Part shown: positions 50,686-60,467 of the stretch, piece after piece
Layout of the letters: every line of letters starts with the position of its first letter
How positions within the stretch are numbered: position 1 is the stretch's first letter
Source: Pseudomonadota bacterium
GTDB lineage: Bacteria; Pseudomonadota; Gammaproteobacteria; Burkholderiales; Burkholderiaceae_F
Assembly: GCA_021842465.1 (NCBI GenBank)
Contig: JAKBZN010000001.1
Coordinates: 62,001-126,000 of the forward strand
Direction of reading: 5' to 3'
DNA length: 64,000 nt
Position numbers and translations under genes: made by a program
Notes under the pieces: generated by a model
What the model was told of the DNA's origin: nothing
The model's input: only the letters and a program-made list of their open reading frames with translations
The model's database searches: none

Positions 50686-51506
50686 CGGGCGACGTCCGAA
50701 ATCCGCGCCAGGCGCTGCGCCAGCGTCGCGGCCGAGAGCGCCCCCATCCGCGCCGCCGCCAAGCGGCCCCGGGCATCGAAGAACAGGGTCGTCGGCAGCG
50801 CACGCGACCGGAAACGCGCCGCCACGGTCCCGTCGGCGTCGAGCAGGACGTTGCGGGGCGCCAAGTGCTGCGACTGGAGAAACGCGCGTACCCGCGGTGC
50901 CGCACCCTCCTGCGCGACGAAGACGAACCGGATCTCGGGATGTTCGGCCTGCGCGCGCACCAGGACCGGCAGTTCGCGGACGCAGGGCGGACACCAGGTC
51001 GCCCAGACGTTCACCACCACCGGGTTCCCGCGGAAATCGGCAAGCGAAGCGCTGCCGCCGGCGAGCGCCGGCAGGCGAATGTCCGGCAGTGCGGCGTTAT
51101 GCACCGGCGACGGCAAGGCCGCCACGGCACCGGCGCCCAAGGCCCCCGCGCAGCTTGCCGCCAGCGCCCCGGCGACGATCGGCTTGCGCAGACCGGCAAT
51201 GCCGCGGTCCAGCCAGAATGCATAACCGAGCGCGACGAGAATGCCGGCCAGGGGCGCCCAGCCGCCATCGCGGACATCCGGAATGCTCCAGGGAGACTGC
51301 AGGTAGGCGGGCCAGAATCGCAGGACGAACGCGATCCGTGCACCGAGCAGCCCGGCCAACAGCACGTGGAACAGATGCGGGCTGACATCGCGCGCACCGG
51401 CACGCCGCGACACGCGCTGCCCGACCTGAAGGCCGAGCGCGAGGGCCGCCATGCCGGTAAACCACGTGTACGGCAATACCAATGGACCGATCGCAAATGC
51501 CTTCAT
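50682..51506 (-). CDS. Lgt-like membrane region fused to TlpA-type thioredoxin
   Basis: N-terminal MKAFAIGPLVLPYTWFTGMAALALGLQVG...LLGARIAFVLRFWP...; C-terminal NVWATWCPPCVRELPVL. Confidence 0.85.
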   Translation of the reverse strand: MKAFAIGPLVLPYTWFTGMAALALGLQVGQRVSRRAGARDVSPHLFHVLLAGLLGARIAFVLRFWPAYLQSPWSIPDVRDGGWAPLAGILVALGYAFWLDRGIAGLRKPIVAGALAASCAGALGAGAVAALPSPVHNAALPDIRLPALAGGSASLADFRGNPVVVNVWATWCPPCVRELPVLVRAQAEHPEIRFVFVAQEGAAPRVRAFLQSQHLAPRNVLLDADGTVAARFRSRALPTTLFFDARGRLAAARMGALSAATLAQRLARISDVAR

Positions 51507-51539
51507 CCTTGCTTCCAAGTGTAGCGCCGGGAACTGGAC

Positions 51540-51902
51540 TCAGAACCCGTGGACGATCCGACTGCGCGCTTCGATGATCATCTCCATCGCATTGCGCGCC
51601 GCCTCCCCGAGTTCCTGGAACTGGATGCCGATCCGGTATTCCGAATGCTCCAGCACGCAATTGCGCACGTCGGCGCGGGCCTCCACCGTGACCGATCGCC
51701 CCTCGCACAGCACCGAAAACCGCGTCGCACCGCGCGTGTTGAGGGGAATCGGATGCGAAACCCGGAACGAAATCCCGCCGAGGGAAATGTCCACCAGCTC
51801 GAATTCGACCTGCACCCCCGAGGGAATCGCAATCCACCGGCCACGACCGGCGGTGCGGTAGCGCATGTGGAGGCGTCGGTCCGTCGGCCCGTTTTGCGTC
51901 AT
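51540..51902 (-). CDS. PilZ-domain protein
   Basis: RLHMR (RxxxR) and DISLGG (DxSxxG) motifs with PilZ-like barrel strands. Confidence 0.82.
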   Translation of the reverse strand: MTQNGPTDRRLHMRYRTAGRGRWIAIPSGVQVEFELVDISLGGISFRVSHPIPLNTRGATRFSVLCEGRSVTVEARADVRNCVLEHSEYRIGIQFQELGEAARNAMEMIIEARSRIVHGF

Positions 51903-52125
51903 TTCTCCGCCCCTGGGTTCCTTGGTCTACCCCGAAAAGAGAAAGAGTACCGCAGTTGCAAACCGTTCCACGGGCCCGGAGTGTTTCCCCCCGTCCGGAT
52001 CCGGATCGAATCCGCTGGACACGAATCTGCCACGGATGCAGGTGCGATGACCCGAGACTCCCGCAATCCTCTGTGCGCGCGTCGCCCCGGACTGCGGCGA
52101 CCGGGACACACTCGTCGCGGTCACA

Positions 52126-53052
52126 TCATTCCCCGCCCGACAACACCCTGATATGTGCGACGGCGCTGCGGCCCAGCGCGCTCAGTGCATACCCCCCTTC
52201 CAGGGCGGACACGATGCGCCCTCCGGCATGTTTCGCGGCAATTTCCATGATCCGGCGCGTCACCCACGCGTAATCGTCCTCCACCAATCGGAGGCTGCTC
52301 ATCTCGTCGTCCCGATGCGCGTCGAACCCGGCAGATACGAACACCATCTGCGGCGCGAAATCCTCGAGTGCTGGAACAAATCGGTCGGTAACGGCGGCGC
52401 GAAATCCCCTGCCATCGGTATACGCCGGCAAGGGCGCCGGGATCATGCGATCGCTGGCGGTCTCCGCGCCCAGATACGGATAAAAGGGATGCTGAAAGCT
52501 CGAGCAGAGCATCACGCGCGAGTCATCGTGGAAGATGTCTTCCGTGCCGTTGCCGTGATGCACGTCGAAGTCGACGATCGCCACGCGTTCGATCTTGTGG
52601 TGTTCCATGGCGTGCGCCACACCCACGGCGATGTTGTTGAAAATGCAAAAACCCATCGCTCCACTGCGGCTGGCATGGTGCCCCGGGGGCCGCACGTTGC
52701 AAAATGCGTTTTCGGCCTGACCGGACACCACCAGGTCGGTCCCGAGGACTACCGCGCCAGCGGCGCGCAACGCCGCCTCCCATGTATAGGGATTCATCGA
52801 GGTATCGGGATCGAGCATGCGTAGGCCACGCACAGGCCGCGCCGCCTCGATTTCCCGAATGTAGGCCGCGTGATGAACTCGCGCCAGTTGCGCATAGGTG
52901 GCTCGCGGGGCTTCGTGATGCTGCAGAAAGTCGTATAGGCGCGAAGCGATCAACTGATCTTCGATCGCCTGGATGCGCGCAGGGGACTCGGGGTGACCGG
53001 ACCCCATTTCGTGTCTCAGGCAGGCGGGATGCGTGATATATGCGGTCTGCAT
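52126..53052 (-). CDS. histone-deacetylase-family (class II HDAC-like) deacetylase
   Basis: HPESPARIQAIEDQL...VRPPGHHASRSGAMGFCIFNNIAVG...DFDVHHGNGTEDIFHDDSRV...VSAGFDAHRDD. Confidence 0.95.
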   Translation of the reverse strand: MQTAYITHPACLRHEMGSGHPESPARIQAIEDQLIASRLYDFLQHHEAPRATYAQLARVHHAAYIREIEAARPVRGLRMLDPDTSMNPYTWEAALRAAGAVVLGTDLVVSGQAENAFCNVRPPGHHASRSGAMGFCIFNNIAVGVAHAMEHHKIERVAIVDFDVHHGNGTEDIFHDDSRVMLCSSFQHPFYPYLGAETASDRMIPAPLPAYTDGRGFRAAVTDRFVPALEDFAPQMVFVSAGFDAHRDDEMSSLRLVEDDYAWVTRRIMEIAAKHAGGRIVSALEGGYALSALGRSAVAHIRVLSGGE

Positions 53053-53129
53053 GGTGTACGGTCAACGCGGAAGGCCTCGCCGCAGTAGCGCGATGCGTTC
53101 GCTCCCGGGTATGGTAGCCATGTTCCCGC

Positions 53130-55823
53130 ATGAGCGCCCTCACCATGAACCCGCATTATCTGGCTCCGCTCTTTGCACCGCGCTCGGTTGCCGTGATCGG
53201 CGCCAATGATCGTCCGGAATCCGCGGGCGGCGTCACCTTCCGCAACCTGTTGAAAAGCCGATACCAGGGAAAACTGTTTGCGGTCAATCCCGAATACGCC
53301 AGGGTTCAGCGGCACCACGCCTACCCCAGCATCGATGCCATTGCCCAACCGATCGACCTGGCGGTGATCGCTACGCCGGCAGCGACGGTCCCGGAAATCG
53401 TCGATGCCTGCGGCAAGCGCGACGTGAAGGCGGCCGTGATCCTTTCCGCCGGCTTCGGTGAAGGCAGTGGATCGGGCCGCGACCTGGAGCGGCAGATCCT
53501 GGAACGCGCCCGCATGTACGGGATCCGCCTGCTCGGACCGAATTGCCTGGGGGTCATGCGCCCATCGATCGGGCTCAACGCGACATTCGGCAAGGCCGGG
53601 GCGAAGCCCGGTAGCCTCGCGCTGGTTTCGCAGTCGGGCGCCTTGTGCACGGCCATTCTCGACTGGGCTCTCCCCAACGACGTCGGCTTTTCCAGCGTCG
53701 TATCCATGGGATCGACTGCCGACGTCGACTTCGGCGAAATCCTCGACTATCTGGTCTCGGACCCGCAGACGGAGAGCATCCTCCTGTACATCGAGGGCAT
53801 CCGACATGCACGCGGCTTCATGAGCGCGTTGCGCGCCGCGGCGCGCAGCAAACCCGTGTTCCTGGTCAAGGTCGGGCGACACGAAGCCGGTTCGAAAGCC
53901 GCGCATTCCCATACCGGCGCCATGGTTGGCGCGGACGACGTGTTCGACGCGGCGATCCGCCGCTCCGGTGCCGTGCGGGTCGCCAGCATCGTACAGTTGT
54001 TTTCCGCAGCCCAGGCCTTGTCGACGCGATTCCGACCGACCGGCGATCGCCTGGCAATCGTGACCAACGGGGGCGGCCCGGGCGTCATGGCGGGCGACCG
54101 GGCCGAGGATCTCGGGGTGATGCTGGCGCACCTGTCCGATGACACCCTGCAGAGGCTGGACAAGGCCCTGCCCCGGACCTGGTCGCACGGCAATCCGGTC
54201 GACATCGGCGGCGACGCGGCCGCCGAACGCTATCGCAGTGCGGTCATTGCGTGCATGGATGATCCGGCGGTCGACGGCGTGATGGTGATCCTGACCCCCC
54301 AAGCCATGACCGAACCGCTGGCCGCGGCCGAAGCGGTGATCGACATCGCAGGCCGGTTTTCCAAACCGCTGATCGCATGCTGGATGGGGGAAACGGAGGT
54401 GGCGGGCAGCCGTGCAGCCTTCGCCCGGGCCCGAATTCCCAATTTCCGGACACCGGAACCGGCGGTCGAGGTGTTTGCCTATCTCTCGGCCTACTACCGG
54501 AACCAGCAGTTGCTGATGCAGGCCCCGGGGCCGACGTCGCACGCATCCCCGCCCGATATCGACGGCGCGCGCCTGCTGATCGAAAATGCGCTGGCCGAGC
54601 ATCGCACGGTGCTGAGCGAAATCGAATCGAAGGCCGTACTCGCGGCGTTTCAAATCCCGATCGCGCGCGCCATGGTGGCGCGTTCGCCGGCCGAAGCGCT
54701 CCTCGTCGCCGAGCAACTGGGTTTGCCGGTCGCGATGAAGATCCACTCACGCGACATCCCGCACCAATCCGATGCGGGGGGCATCCGCCTGAACCTGGCC
54801 AATGCCGAGGCGGTACACGTCGCGTTCCACGAGATTCTCGAGTCCGTGCGCAAGACGCGTCCCGAGGCACGCATCGATGGCGTCGTGATCGAACCGATGG
54901 TCGACCGACCCAATCGGCGCGAACTGATGGTCGGTGTCATCAGCGACCCCTTGTTCGGACCGGTCGTGCGCTTCGGCGCGGGCGGTGTGATGGCGGAAGT
55001 GATGGGCGACCGATCCGTGGCGCTCCCACCGCTCAACCCATACCTGGTGCGCGACATGATTCAAAGCACCCGGATCGCACGGCTGCTGGGACCGTTCCGT
55101 CAAATGCCGGCAACCGACATGGCGGCGCTGGAGAACATCCTGCTCCGCGTATCCGAAATGGTGTGCGAACTCCCGCACATCCGCGAGATGGACATCAACC
55201 CGCTGGTCCTGGACGAGCAAGGCGCCGTCACGGTCGACGCACGCATCGTGGTGGATTACCCCAAGCCCGGGGGCGAGCGGTATGGGCACATGGCGATCCA
55301 CCCCTACCCCACGCACTTGGAAAGCCGCCAGATCCTGTCCGACGGTACGGAACTGATCATCCGTCCGATTCGTCCCGAGGACGCGGTCATCGAACAGGAA
55401 TTCGTGCGCGGCCTTTCGGAAGAATCACGGTATTTCCGCTTCGTCGGAACCTTGCAGGAATTGAGCCCGACGATGCTGGCGCGCTTTACGCAGATCGACT
55501 ACGACCGCGAGATGGCCCTGATCGCCGTCGTACAGGGCGCGCCGACGGAGACCGAAATCGGCGTCGCGCGCTACGTCATCCACCCGGACGGACAATCCTG
55601 CGAGTTCGCCCTGGTCGTTGCCGACGCATGGCGGCACAAGGGAATCAGCCATCGGCTAATGGACGCGCTGATGGACGTGGCGCGGGGCAAGGGACTCAAG
55701 CGCATGGAGGGCGACGTGTTGTCAAACAACCGCAACATGCTCGATCTGGTGGCGACAATGGGATTTGCGATCCACCCAACCACCGACGATCCCTCGCTCA
55801 AGCACGTCGTCAAGACGTTCTGA
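53130..55823 (+). CDS. NDP-forming acyl-CoA synthetase/GNAT fusion (Pat/YfiQ-like protein acetyltransferase)
   Basis: FAPRSVAVIGANDRPESAGG...ILLYIEGIRHARGFM...ATP-grasp region; C-terminal GNAT RPIRPEDAVIEQEFVRGLSEESRYFRF...VADAWRHKGISHRLMDALMD. Confidence 0.94.
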   Translation: MSALTMNPHYLAPLFAPRSVAVIGANDRPESAGGVTFRNLLKSRYQGKLFAVNPEYARVQRHHAYPSIDAIAQPIDLAVIATPAATVPEIVDACGKRDVKAAVILSAGFGEGSGSGRDLERQILERARMYGIRLLGPNCLGVMRPSIGLNATFGKAGAKPGSLALVSQSGALCTAILDWALPNDVGFSSVVSMGSTADVDFGEILDYLVSDPQTESILLYIEGIRHARGFMSALRAAARSKPVFLVKVGRHEAGSKAAHSHTGAMVGADDVFDAAIRRSGAVRVASIVQLFSAAQALSTRFRPTGDRLAIVTNGGGPGVMAGDRAEDLGVMLAHLSDDTLQRLDKALPRTWSHGNPVDIGGDAAAERYRSAVIACMDDPAVDGVMVILTPQAMTEPLAAAEAVIDIAGRFSKPLIACWMGETEVAGSRAAFARARIPNFRTPEPAVEVFAYLSAYYRNQQLLMQAPGPTSHASPPDIDGARLLIENALAEHRTVLSEIESKAVLAAFQIPIARAMVARSPAEALLVAEQLGLPVAMKIHSRDIPHQSDAGGIRLNLANAEAVHVAFHEILESVRKTRPEARIDGVVIEPMVDRPNRRELMVGVISDPLFGPVVRFGAGGVMAEVMGDRSVALPPLNPYLVRDMIQSTRIARLLGPFRQMPATDMAALENILLRVSEMVCELPHIREMDINPLVLDEQGAVTVDARIVVDYPKPGGERYGHMAIHPYPTHLESRQILSDGTELIIRPIRPEDAVIEQEFVRGLSEESRYFRFVGTLQELSPTMLARFTQIDYDREMALIAVVQGAPTETEIGVARYVIHPDGQSCEFALVVADAWRHKGISHRLMDALMDVARGKGLKRMEGDVLSNNRNMLDLVATMGFAIHPTTDDPSLKHVVKTF

Positions 55824-55897
55824 GCAAGCGACATGGGGGATATTCCCGGGATCCGCCGACAAAAAATCGCAGACTATCGATAAGCCATTGATTTCAA

Positions 55898-55973
55898 TGG
55901 CGTCCCCAAGGGGATTCGAACCCCTGTTACAACCGTGAAAGGGTCGTGTCCTAGGCCTCTAGACGATGGGGAC
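55898..55973 (-). tRNA. tRNA-Glu (TTC)
   Basis: GTCCCCATCGTCTAGAGGCCTAGGACACGACCCTTTCACGGTTGTAACAGGGGTTCGAATCCCCTTGGGGACGCCA. Confidence 0.96.
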
Positions 55974-56030
55974 CCGGCAAACAGTCTTTCTTCCCGCCGC
56001 TTCCGGAAACGGGATTCCGGAAACCGTGAG

Positions 56031-56106
<76 letters not shown>

Positions 56107-56151
56107 ACGCGGGAACCGCGCATTATACGCAAGGTTCGCGGGAATTGGCAA

Positions 56152-57573
56152 CTAGGATGCCAACGCTGCGCGCACGCGGCGCACCGTCGCTTCGCGCCCC
56201 AGCAGTTCCAGCACCGCGTCGATGGATGGCGTCTGCGTCCGGCCGCTCACGGCGACCCGCAGGGGGATCGCGAACTGCGGCATCTTCAGCCCGAACTCGC
56301 CGAGCACCCGCTTGATCTGTTCGCTGATCGCGGCACGCCCCCACGAGCCAGCGTCTTCGGCCGCCCGCGCAAACGCCTGCAGGGCATCGCGAACCGGCCC
56401 CTGGACATGTTCGTGCAGCAGGTCCGCATGCACCTGGGGGTCGCGGTAGAACAGCATCGCTTCGTCCGCCAGTTCGTTGAGGGTCCGGACGCGCCCTTTG
56501 TACAGCGCGACCACGGCGGCCAGCTGCGGCCCACAACCCGGCTGGGCAGCATCGATTCCGTGCGTCTGCAGTCGCCGCGCCGTCAAGGATGCCAGACGCT
56601 GGTCGTCGGCCTCCTTCAAATATTCGCCGTTCAGCCAGAGCAGCTTGTTGATGTCGTACTGCGCCGGCGCGCGATTGACGTGTTCGAGGTCAAACCACTG
56701 CACGAGATCTTCGCGCGTGAACTTCTCCGCGTCGCCGTGGCTCCAGCCCAGCCGCGCAAGATAGTTGAACAGCGCCTCGGGCAGGAACCCGTCCTCTTCG
56801 TACTGCAGCACGCTCACCGCGCCGTGGCGCTTGGAGAGCTTCTGTCCGTCCGGGCCGAGAATCATCGACAGGTGACCGAAGCGCGGCAGCGCGGCATCCT
56901 CGCCGAGGATTGCGCGGTAGATGTTGATCTGCCGCGGCGTGTTGTTGACATGGTCGTCGCCGCGCAGGACATGGGTGATTTCCATGTCGATGTCGTCGAC
57001 GACCACCGCGAAGTTGTAGGTGGGAACGCCGTCACCGCGTGCAATGACGAGATCGTCCAGCTCCGCGTTGGCGATGTGGATCGGCCCCTTGACGAGATCG
57101 TTCCACCACACCTCTCCGGTGTCGGGCGTGCGAAAGCGGATCACCGGTGCTACGCCATCCGGCGGCGTCTTCCCCTGCGCACGTTCGGGACGCCAGCGCC
57201 CGTCGTAGCGCGGCTTCTCGCCGCGCGCAGTCTGGTCGGCACGCAGCGCGTCCAATTCCTCGCGGGTCGCATAGCACTTGTATGCCTTGCCTTCCGCCAG
57301 AAGACGCTCGATCACCTCGCGGTAGCGCGGCAGGCGGTCGGTCTGGCGGAACGGTCCCTCGTCGTACTCGAGGCCGAGCCACTGCATGCTGTCGAGGATG
57401 ACCCGCACGGCCTCCTCCGTCGAGCGCTCGAGGTCCGTATCCTCGATCCGCAGGATGAAGGATCCGCCGTGGTGGCGGGCGAATGCCCAACTGAACAGCG
57501 CCGTGCGGGCCGTTCCAAGATGCAGCATGCCCGTCGGGCTGGGAGCGATCCGGGTGCGCACCGTCGATGTCAT
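56152..57573 (-). CDS. gltX: glutamate-tRNA ligase
   Basis: [47 protein letters not shown]...[40 protein letters not shown]. Confidence 0.98.
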   Translation of the reverse strand: MTSTVRTRIAPSPTGMLHLGTARTALFSWAFARHHGGSFILRIEDTDLERSTEEAVRVILDSMQWLGLEYDEGPFRQTDRLPRYREVIERLLAEGKAYKCYATREELDALRADQTARGEKPRYDGRWRPERAQGKTPPDGVAPVIRFRTPDTGEVWWNDLVKGPIHIANAELDDLVIARGDGVPTYNFAVVVDDIDMEITHVLRGDDHVNNTPRQINIYRAILGEDAALPRFGHLSMILGPDGQKLSKRHGAVSVLQYEEDGFLPEALFNYLARLGWSHGDAEKFTREDLVQWFDLEHVNRAPAQYDINKLLWLNGEYLKEADDQRLASLTARRLQTHGIDAAQPGCGPQLAAVVALYKGRVRTLNELADEAMLFYRDPQVHADLLHEHVQGPVRDALQAFARAAEDAGSWGRAAISEQIKRVLGEFGLKMPQFAIPLRVAVSGRTQTPSIDAVLELLGREATVRRVRAALAS

Positions 57574-57594
57574 GCCGGCCTGTCCTGCGCGAAG

Positions 57595-59064
57595 CTACCG
57601 GCGCACCGGTTCCGATGCCAACCCGCCGTCGTCGGCACCATCCGGTCCGACTTTGGCGACCCGCAGCAGATTGGTCGTTCCCGACTGGCCGAAGGGGACG
57701 CCCGCCGCGATCACGACGTAATCTCCGACCGACGCGAACCCTTCCTGCAACGCGGCGCGGCACGCCAGATCGGTCATCGTGATGACGTCCGGGGCTCCGG
57801 TGCTATGCAGCGAATGCACGCCCCAGACCACCGCCAGACGCTGGGCGGTGCGCGGACTGGGGGTGAGCGACAGAATGGGAGCGTCCGGACGCTGCCGGGC
57901 CGCGCGCAATGCCGATGCGCCGGAAGCGGTGTAGGTGATGACGGTCTTGGCCGAGACGATGTGGGCCATCTGCCCCAGCGCCGCGCACACGGCGTCGGCG
58001 ACGGTGGACGAGGCTTTCTGGTGGTCCGCATCGAGCAGCGCCCGGTACTGCGGATCCCCTTCCACCTGGGTGATGATCCGATCCATGATCGTCACCGCTT
58101 CGACCGGATACTTGCCGGCGGCGGATTCGGCCGACAGCATGACGGCATCGGCGCCCTGGAAGATCGCGCTGGCGACGTCGGACGCTTCCGCGCGGGTCGG
58201 GACCGGGCTGGCGGTCATCGATTCCAGCATCTGGGTCGCGACGACCACCGGCTTGCCTTCGCGGCGGCTCACCCGCACGATCAAGCGCTGCAGGATCGGC
58301 ACCCGTTCCGGCGGCATCTCCACGCCGAGGTCCCCCCGCGCGACCATGATCGCGTCGGACACCGCCACGATCTCGTCGAGCCGATCGATCGCCGAGGGCT
58401 TTTCCAGCTTGGTCATGATGAGCGCGCGATCGCCGATGAGCGCACGCGCTTCCAGGACGTCTTCCGGCCGCTGGACAAACGACAGCGCGATCCAGTCGAC
58501 GCCCAGGTCCAGCGCGTATTGCAGGTCGCGCCGATCCTTTTCCGTGAGCGGAGAAATCGGCAGCACCACGCCCGGGACATTCACGCCCTTGCGGTCGCTC
58601 AGGCGCCCGCCGACCACCACGCGGGTATTGGCGAAATCGGGGCCGTGCTCTTCGACCCGCAGTTCCAGACGGCCGTCGTCGAGCAGGAGGGTCGCATCGC
58701 GCACCAGCGCGGCGAAAATCTCGGGATGCGGGAGATTGACGCGCCGCGCATCGCCATCGGCGGAATCCAGGTCCAACCGGAAGGTCGCGTCCGGCTCGAG
58801 CATGACGGCGCCTTCGGCAAACTTGCCCACGCGCAGTTTCGGACCCTGCAGATCGCCCAGGATGGCGATCGGGCGGCCAAACTCCTGGCTGATCTTGCGG
58901 ACGATGTCGAATCGGTCCTTGTGTTCGGCGTGCGACCCGTGACTGAAATTCAGCCGGAACACGTCGACGCCGGCGACGAACAAGCTGCGGATGATCTCTT
59001 CGGAGGAACTGGCGGGGCCAAGCGTGGCGACGATCTTGGCGTTGCGATTTCTGCGCATGGACAT
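57595..59064 (-). CDS. pyk: pyruvate kinase
   Basis: RNAKIVATLGPASSSEEIIRSLFVAGVDVFRLNFSHGSHAEH...MVARGDLGVEMPPERVPILQRLIV...VVATQMLESM. Confidence 0.98.
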   Translation of the reverse strand: MSMRRNRNAKIVATLGPASSSEEIIRSLFVAGVDVFRLNFSHGSHAEHKDRFDIVRKISQEFGRPIAILGDLQGPKLRVGKFAEGAVMLEPDATFRLDLDSADGDARRVNLPHPEIFAALVRDATLLLDDGRLELRVEEHGPDFANTRVVVGGRLSDRKGVNVPGVVLPISPLTEKDRRDLQYALDLGVDWIALSFVQRPEDVLEARALIGDRALIMTKLEKPSAIDRLDEIVAVSDAIMVARGDLGVEMPPERVPILQRLIVRVSRREGKPVVVATQMLESMTASPVPTRAEASDVASAIFQGADAVMLSAESAAGKYPVEAVTIMDRIITQVEGDPQYRALLDADHQKASSTVADAVCAALGQMAHIVSAKTVITYTASGASALRAARQRPDAPILSLTPSPRTAQRLAVVWGVHSLHSTGAPDVITMTDLACRAALQEGFASVGDYVVIAAGVPFGQSGTTNLLRVAKVGPDGADDGGLASEPVRR

Positions 59065-59158
59065 TCAATTCAGAGGAAGATGCGGATTGTACGCGTCCCG
59101 GCAGTCGCGTATCGCATAATCGCCGTTTTTCGCGCGTCCGCAACCGGAAGGAGCCTCC

Positions 59159-60433
59159 GTGCAATCCGATCGATCGCCCGCTGCCGCCAACGCTCGGGCG
59201 CGGCGCCGCGCCGCCGCGCGGATCGCGCTCCCGCTGATCACGCTCCTCGCAGTGGCCGCCCCCGGCGGCCGGGCCGCCCCCCTGCCGACACCGACCCACA
59301 CCGTGATCGTCATCCTGGAGAACCATTCGGCATCCCAGGTTTACGGCAACCCGGACATGCCGTTCTACAACACGATCGCACGGCATGGCGCCCAGATGAC
59401 CGGGGCTACGTTCGGAGAAACGCCCTACGGCATCATTCCCCGGGGATTCGAGCACCCCTTGCCCGCGCGCCCCAGCCAGGCCAATTACCTGTACCTGACA
59501 TCGGGAAACAACCAAGGCGTGACACCGTCGTACTTCGAGGCGGCCGCCCCGTTTCCGGGGTACCCCTACCGGGGCATCGCCACCAACGCGCCGGACGGCG
59601 CGCATCTGCGGTTCCCGGCCTTCCACGTTCCCACCGGCATCGGCGACCGGATGATTCCCGCGAGGCTGCGCCCGTTTACGACGCCGAATCTCGGGGCGGC
59701 GGTGCGGGGGCATGGCGGAACGTTCGCGATTTTTTCCGAAACGCTGCCCTTCCCGGGATTCGACGGCGACCTGTTCGGCACCGGCATCGGGCGGTACGCG
59801 CGCAAGCACAACCCGGTGATCAACTGGATCGGGTTTTCCGCCAAGCCGATCCCGGTTGCTGTGCGGCGGTTCGTTCTACCGGAGTCGGTCAATTTGGGAT
59901 TTGGCGCCACGATCGACCCGAACACCGGCAGGCGCTACCGCGGGTTTGCCGTCGACGAGCAGGGCAAGCCGCTCGGATTCGAACACCTGCCGACGGTGAG
60001 CATCGTCATTCCCAACCTCGCCCACGACGCCCACGACGGGTCGCTGCGTGACGCCGACCAATGGCTGCGGCAACATATCCGGCCGTATGCGGACTGGGCG
60101 ATGCGGCACAACGCCCTGCTCATTCTCACCTTCGATGAAAACGGAGCCGCGAAGTACGCAATCCACGGCAATCCGTACAAGGAAGGCATCACCCCGATCC
60201 CGACCGTTTTCTACGGTCCGATGGTCAAGCCGGGGCGATATGCCGAACCATCCGATCACCTCAACGTGCTCGCGACGATGCTCGCCATGCACGCGGACCT
60301 GGGTCGGTTCCGCAAGGACTTCGCGCAGTCTTACGCCGGGGCGGAGGCGAACCGGGAACTCGCCAACCTGCGGCCGATCCGCGACATTTTCGGCGCGGGG
60401 CGGGCCCTGACCGCCAACCCTCCCACTCGCTGA
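59159..60433 (+). CDS. secreted phosphoesterase-family protein (AcpA/phospholipase C superfamily-like)
   Basis: GTG start; HTVIVILENHSASQVYGNPDMPFYNTIARHGAQM...FDENG...NHLN-like DHLNVLATM. Confidence 0.82.
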   Translation: MQSDRSPAAANARARRRAAARIALPLITLLAVAAPGGRAAPLPTPTHTVIVILENHSASQVYGNPDMPFYNTIARHGAQMTGATFGETPYGIIPRGFEHPLPARPSQANYLYLTSGNNQGVTPSYFEAAAPFPGYPYRGIATNAPDGAHLRFPAFHVPTGIGDRMIPARLRPFTTPNLGAAVRGHGGTFAIFSETLPFPGFDGDLFGTGIGRYARKHNPVINWIGFSAKPIPVAVRRFVLPESVNLGFGATIDPNTGRRYRGFAVDEQGKPLGFEHLPTVSIVIPNLAHDAHDGSLRDADQWLRQHIRPYADWAMRHNALLILTFDENGAAKYAIHGNPYKEGITPIPTVFYGPMVKPGRYAEPSDHLNVLATMLAMHADLGRFRKDFAQSYAGAEANRELANLRPIRDIFGAGRALTANPPTR

Positions 60434-60467
60434 GGGACCGCCCGCCGCCGGGAGATTCCCGCGACTT

